Shown here: positions 61,601-64,000 of the stretch, piece by piece
How the letters are laid out: each line of letters starts with the position of its first letter
Position numbering within the stretch: the first letter of the stretch is position 1
Source of the DNA: Asaia astilbis JCM 15831
GTDB lineage: Bacteria > Pseudomonadota > Alphaproteobacteria > Acetobacterales > Acetobacteraceae
Direction of reading: 5' to 3'
DNA length: 64,000 nucleotides
Assembly (NCBI RefSeq): GCF_000613845.1
Contig: NZ_BAJT01000003.1
Coordinates: 62,001-126,000 of the forward strand
The notes under the pieces: generated by a model
Seen by the model: only the letters and a program-made list of their open reading frames with translations
What the model was told of the DNA's origin: nothing
The model's database searches: none
Program-made: the position numbers and the translations under genes

Positions 61601-62261
61601 CAAGGCCGCCGTCGTCCACATATTGCTTGCCACCGCTGACGAGGGTGGTCTTGCGTGCAACACCGCCGCCGCGTTCGCTCGTTCTGTTATTGAGTCCGAC
61701 ATCCTGCCAGCCATTTGCTGTGATGATGGCACCTTCGGACAGAGCGTCTTGTCCCTGAACGCTAAGGTAGCCGCCCGAAACGACGGCTGCGATGCTGCTT
61801 GCTCCGCCCTGGACGATAACAGCACCGTCATTCGTCCCTTCCTGTCCGTAGAAGCCGTCACCCCACGCGGTCGCTCCTGACGTTACACCGCCTCCGGAGA
61901 TGACGGCCGTTGCGCCGGAACTGACCAGCGAGCCCGTGGCGGTGCCTCCAGAATGGACAAATTGTTTGGCACCAGCGCCTAACGACGTCCCCGTTGCTAG
62001 ACCGCCACCACCACCGGAGCTTGTTGTTCTATTGAAAGCAACATCCTGCCAGGCGCCATGGGTCAGGGCTGTGTCCTGCGCAACAGCGCCTTCGCCCTGC
62101 ACAGACATGTAATCGCCTGAGAGCTGCGCGCCACTGCAGGTATTCCCACTGGTGACGAATAGATTATCGGCGTTGTCAGGGTCGTCGAACCCGCCACCCG
62201 CTCTTGCGATCGAACGGGAGAAAGACAGAGATGCATGTTTTGAGGCGGATGTTCCGGTCAT
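58685..62261 (-). CDS. large beta-repeat protein with C-terminal Hint domain (copy 2), four frameshifts
   Basis: About 1190 residues. ATG ends at 62261, with GGAG upstream. No classical signal peptide (MTGTSASKHASLSFSRSIA). The repeats are marked by AWQDVAFNR, GWQDVGLNN, GWQDVAYNR, GWQDVGLNN and GWQDVAHNG, each followed by a K/N-Q-[YF]-V-x-x-GG-type strand. The linker LVISGFNGARKDASDQIVLRD precedes the Hint domain, whose Cys (codon 59665-59667) is in CFLSGTLITTPFG, with TPEHCLF conserved. The tail has VDDRRSLGVLVGEV. Breaks: 61515 (one T restores AAGGSMTVHNW), 60357 (one G restores AGRQYVYSNGTA), about 59768 (net +1 or -2, restores FTLYRNGETITLTVPG) and 58910 (one C restores DIGPLVDDRR). Paralogue of 53574-57480. 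Confidence 0.8.
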
Positions 62262-62534
62262 GATAGGGCTCCATAAGCCTGGTTATCAGTGACCGTTGGC
62301 AAGGCTGATGAAATTCAGAGAACTGTCCACGAAGAGAGTGAGGTACTCACGTTATCGTGATGTCTTATTTCAAACTTTTTCTCTGAATTTGACCGCGAAA
62401 CAAAGCCATTACTCATGTTCTTTTGTCGAACCAAAGTCACTTTATTATTGCGACTTGTTTATTGGCTTGTTTGCGCGATAAAAACCGGCCTGATTCAGCA
62501 TGCCTCATAAGAAATTCTAATGAATGAAAGGCAC

Positions 62535-62565
62535 AAAAAAGGCTCTCCTTTAAAACAGGAGAGCC
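62535..62565 (-). terminator. rho-independent terminator of ilvD
   Basis: On the minus strand GGCTCTCCT and AGGAGAGCC form a 9-bp stem (62557-62565 and 62541-62549) around a 7-base loop, followed by TTTTTT (62540-62535). It lies ten bases after the ilvD stop. The remaining gap up to 62261 is AT-rich and should contain the promoter of Hint copy 2. Confidence 0.94.
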
Positions 62566-62575
62566 CGCTGTAAAA

Positions 62576-64000
62576 TCAGTTTCGACGGGTGATCTGCGCG
62601 AGATCCCGCACAGCGCCATTGGCGGCGCTTGTGGTCAAAAGGCCATAGGCCCGCAGGGCAGGGGAGACTTCCCGGATGCGATCCGGTGTCCAGGCGTCGG
62701 TACCGCGCGCTTCCATCTGTTCGCGACGCTCGGCGAGGACCGCATCGTCGACGAGAGCGCGCAAGATGCGGTTCGGGATGTCGATTTCAATCTGATCGCC
62801 TTCCTCAAGCAGGCCAATCAGACCGCCTTCTGCGGCTTCCGGCGAGATGTGACCGATCGATAGGCCCGAACTGCCACCCGAAAAGCGTCCATCGGTGATG
62901 AGGCACAGGTCTCGGCTAGCCCCTTCGATTTCAGGTAGCTTGTCGGGTAGAGCATTTCCTGCATGCCGGGGCCGCCCTTCGGCCCTTCATACCGGATCAC
63001 CACCACGTCCCCATCGACGATCTTGTTGGCCAGAATACCGGCGACGGCATCTTCCTGACTTTCGAACACGCGGGCGCGTCCTGTGAAGGTCAGCAGGCTG
63101 TTGACCACCCCAGCCGTTTTTACGATGGCGCCTGCCTCGGCCAGATTGCCGTAAAGCACGGCCAGACCGCCATCCTGGGAGAAAGCATGCTCGCGATCCC
63201 GCAACACGCCGTTTTGGCGGTCGGTATCCAGCTCGTAATAGCGGCTAGACTGTGAAAAAGCCTCTGTCGTCCTCACGCCGCCCGGCGCAGCAAGGAAGCG
63301 GGTTTTTGCCTGCTCATCGCCTTCGAGCACGTCCCATTTCGTAAGGGCTTCCTTCATGCTTGGCGCGTGGACGGTGTGGGCCGTCGTGTCGATCAAACCG
63401 CAACGGTTGAGTTCGGCGAGAATGGCGGGAATACCGCCAGCACGGTGAACGTCTTCCATGTGCACATTGGCTTTGGCAGGCGCGACCTTGCACAAATTGG
63501 GCACCTTGCGCGACAGGCGATCGATATCGGCCATATGGAAATCGACCCCGGCCTCCCGTGCGGCTGCCAGAAGATGCAGCACGGTGTTGGTCGAGCCACC
63601 CATGGCGATATCCAGCGTCATGGCGTTTTCAAATGCTGCCTTGGTCGCGATGCTGCGCGGCAGAGCAGTTGCGTCATCCTGCTCATACCAACGGCGAGCC
63701 AGAGAGACGACCAGTCGGCCTGCTTCAAGAAACAGCTCACGGCGATCGGCATGTGTGGCCAGAAGACTGCCATTGCCGGGCAGGGAGAGGCCCAGAGCCT
63801 CGGTCAGGCAGTTCATCGAATTAGCTGTGAACATGCCCGAGCACGAGCCACAGGTCGGACAGGCCGATCGCTCGATGGCTTCGGATTCCGCATCCGTCAC
63901 TTTCGGGTTTGCCGCAGCGACCATGGAATCGACCAGGTCGAGTTTGCGGTTGATGCCGGGACCGTCGAGCTTGCCTGCTTCCATCGGGCCGCCGGAAACA
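62576..64000 (-). CDS. ilvD: dihydroxy-acid dehydratase, 5' end missing, frameshift
   Basis: Iron-sulfur dehydratase of the isoleucine/valine pathway. The gene runs off the right edge; the frame is open across 63985-64000 as VSGGP before MEAGK, so the Met at 63984 is internal. Motifs: [20 protein letters not shown] (cluster Cys), [24 protein letters not shown]-type linker (text read in frame), [14 protein letters not shown] (as [13 protein letters not shown]) and, after the break, [18 protein letters not shown]. The frame breaks at 62902-62903: one added base gives [13 protein letters not shown], invariant in the family. About 475 of the usual ~615 residues are present. Terminator directly downstream. 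Confidence 0.95.

Overview
This window is chromosomal DNA of an alphaproteobacterium, most likely an acetic acid bacterium (Acetobacteraceae, Asaia/Gluconobacter/Acetobacter type). The evidence is high-GC coding DNA, aerobic-type cobaltochelatase genes (cobS, cobT), malate:quinone oxidoreductase, GatCAB amidotransferase, TonB-dependent siderophore receptors, and large beta-repeat proteins ending in a Hint domain, a type I associate with this family. The genus is inference. There are five tRNA genes, no rRNA, no CRISPR array, no insertion sequence and no prophage.

Layout. 1-4.2 kb: AraC-type regulator (cut by the left edge), nitroreductase-like protein, exported protein of unknown function, PLP-dependent decarboxylase. 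4.2-7.8 kb: cobT, cobS and a J-domain gene on the minus strand. 7.9-15.6 kb: bolA, a LolA-like lipoprotein, lipB, tRNA-Leu, galU and phosphomannomutase (UDP-glucose supply), a hidden 58-codon DUF3553 gene, comF, grxC, DUF1178, DUF2147 and a Tat-exported lactonase. 15.7-26 kb: a housekeeping block with ubiG diverging from lysC, a nitronate monooxygenase-like gene, rodZ-like, ispG, hisS, prfA, prmC and DUF4167. 26-33.7 kb: glycosyltransferases, tRNA-Met, MscS channel, a Cas2/SinR-like orphan, a phosphate acyltransferase, tRNA-Val and an N-formylglutamate amidohydrolase. 33.8-39.1 kb: mqo, ruvX, gatCAB. 39.2-41.3 kb: a stretch between tRNA-Ser and tRNA-Cys carrying a PI-PLC-like gene. 41.5-46 kb: a TolC-family protein and valS. 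46-53 kb: an iron-uptake cluster of two siderophore receptors, a Sel1-repeat protein and a Tat-exported DUF1868 protein. 53.5-62.3 kb: two long, convergent, paralogous repeat-plus-Hint proteins with a LysR regulator and a 19-bp palindrome between them. 62.5 kb to the end: ilvD, cut by the right edge.

A striking property of the whole window is that fifteen genes are split by frameshifts, about 24 in all. This includes genes expected to be essential or important (valS, prmC, ilvD, comF, phosphomannomutase). Nearly every break is repaired by adding back one base to a short run of identical bases, and the repaired reading restores family motifs across the break. I read these as sequencing undercalls, not pseudogenes, and give each such gene as one feature spanning all its pieces.

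The most distinctive biology is the Hint-protein pair at 53.5-62.3 kb. Both proteins are built from alternating short and long beta-repeat modules marked by a recurring QDV box, followed by a linker, a Hint domain beginning at a cysteine, and a shared C-terminal tail. Neither shows a classical signal peptide or an autotransporter barrel.
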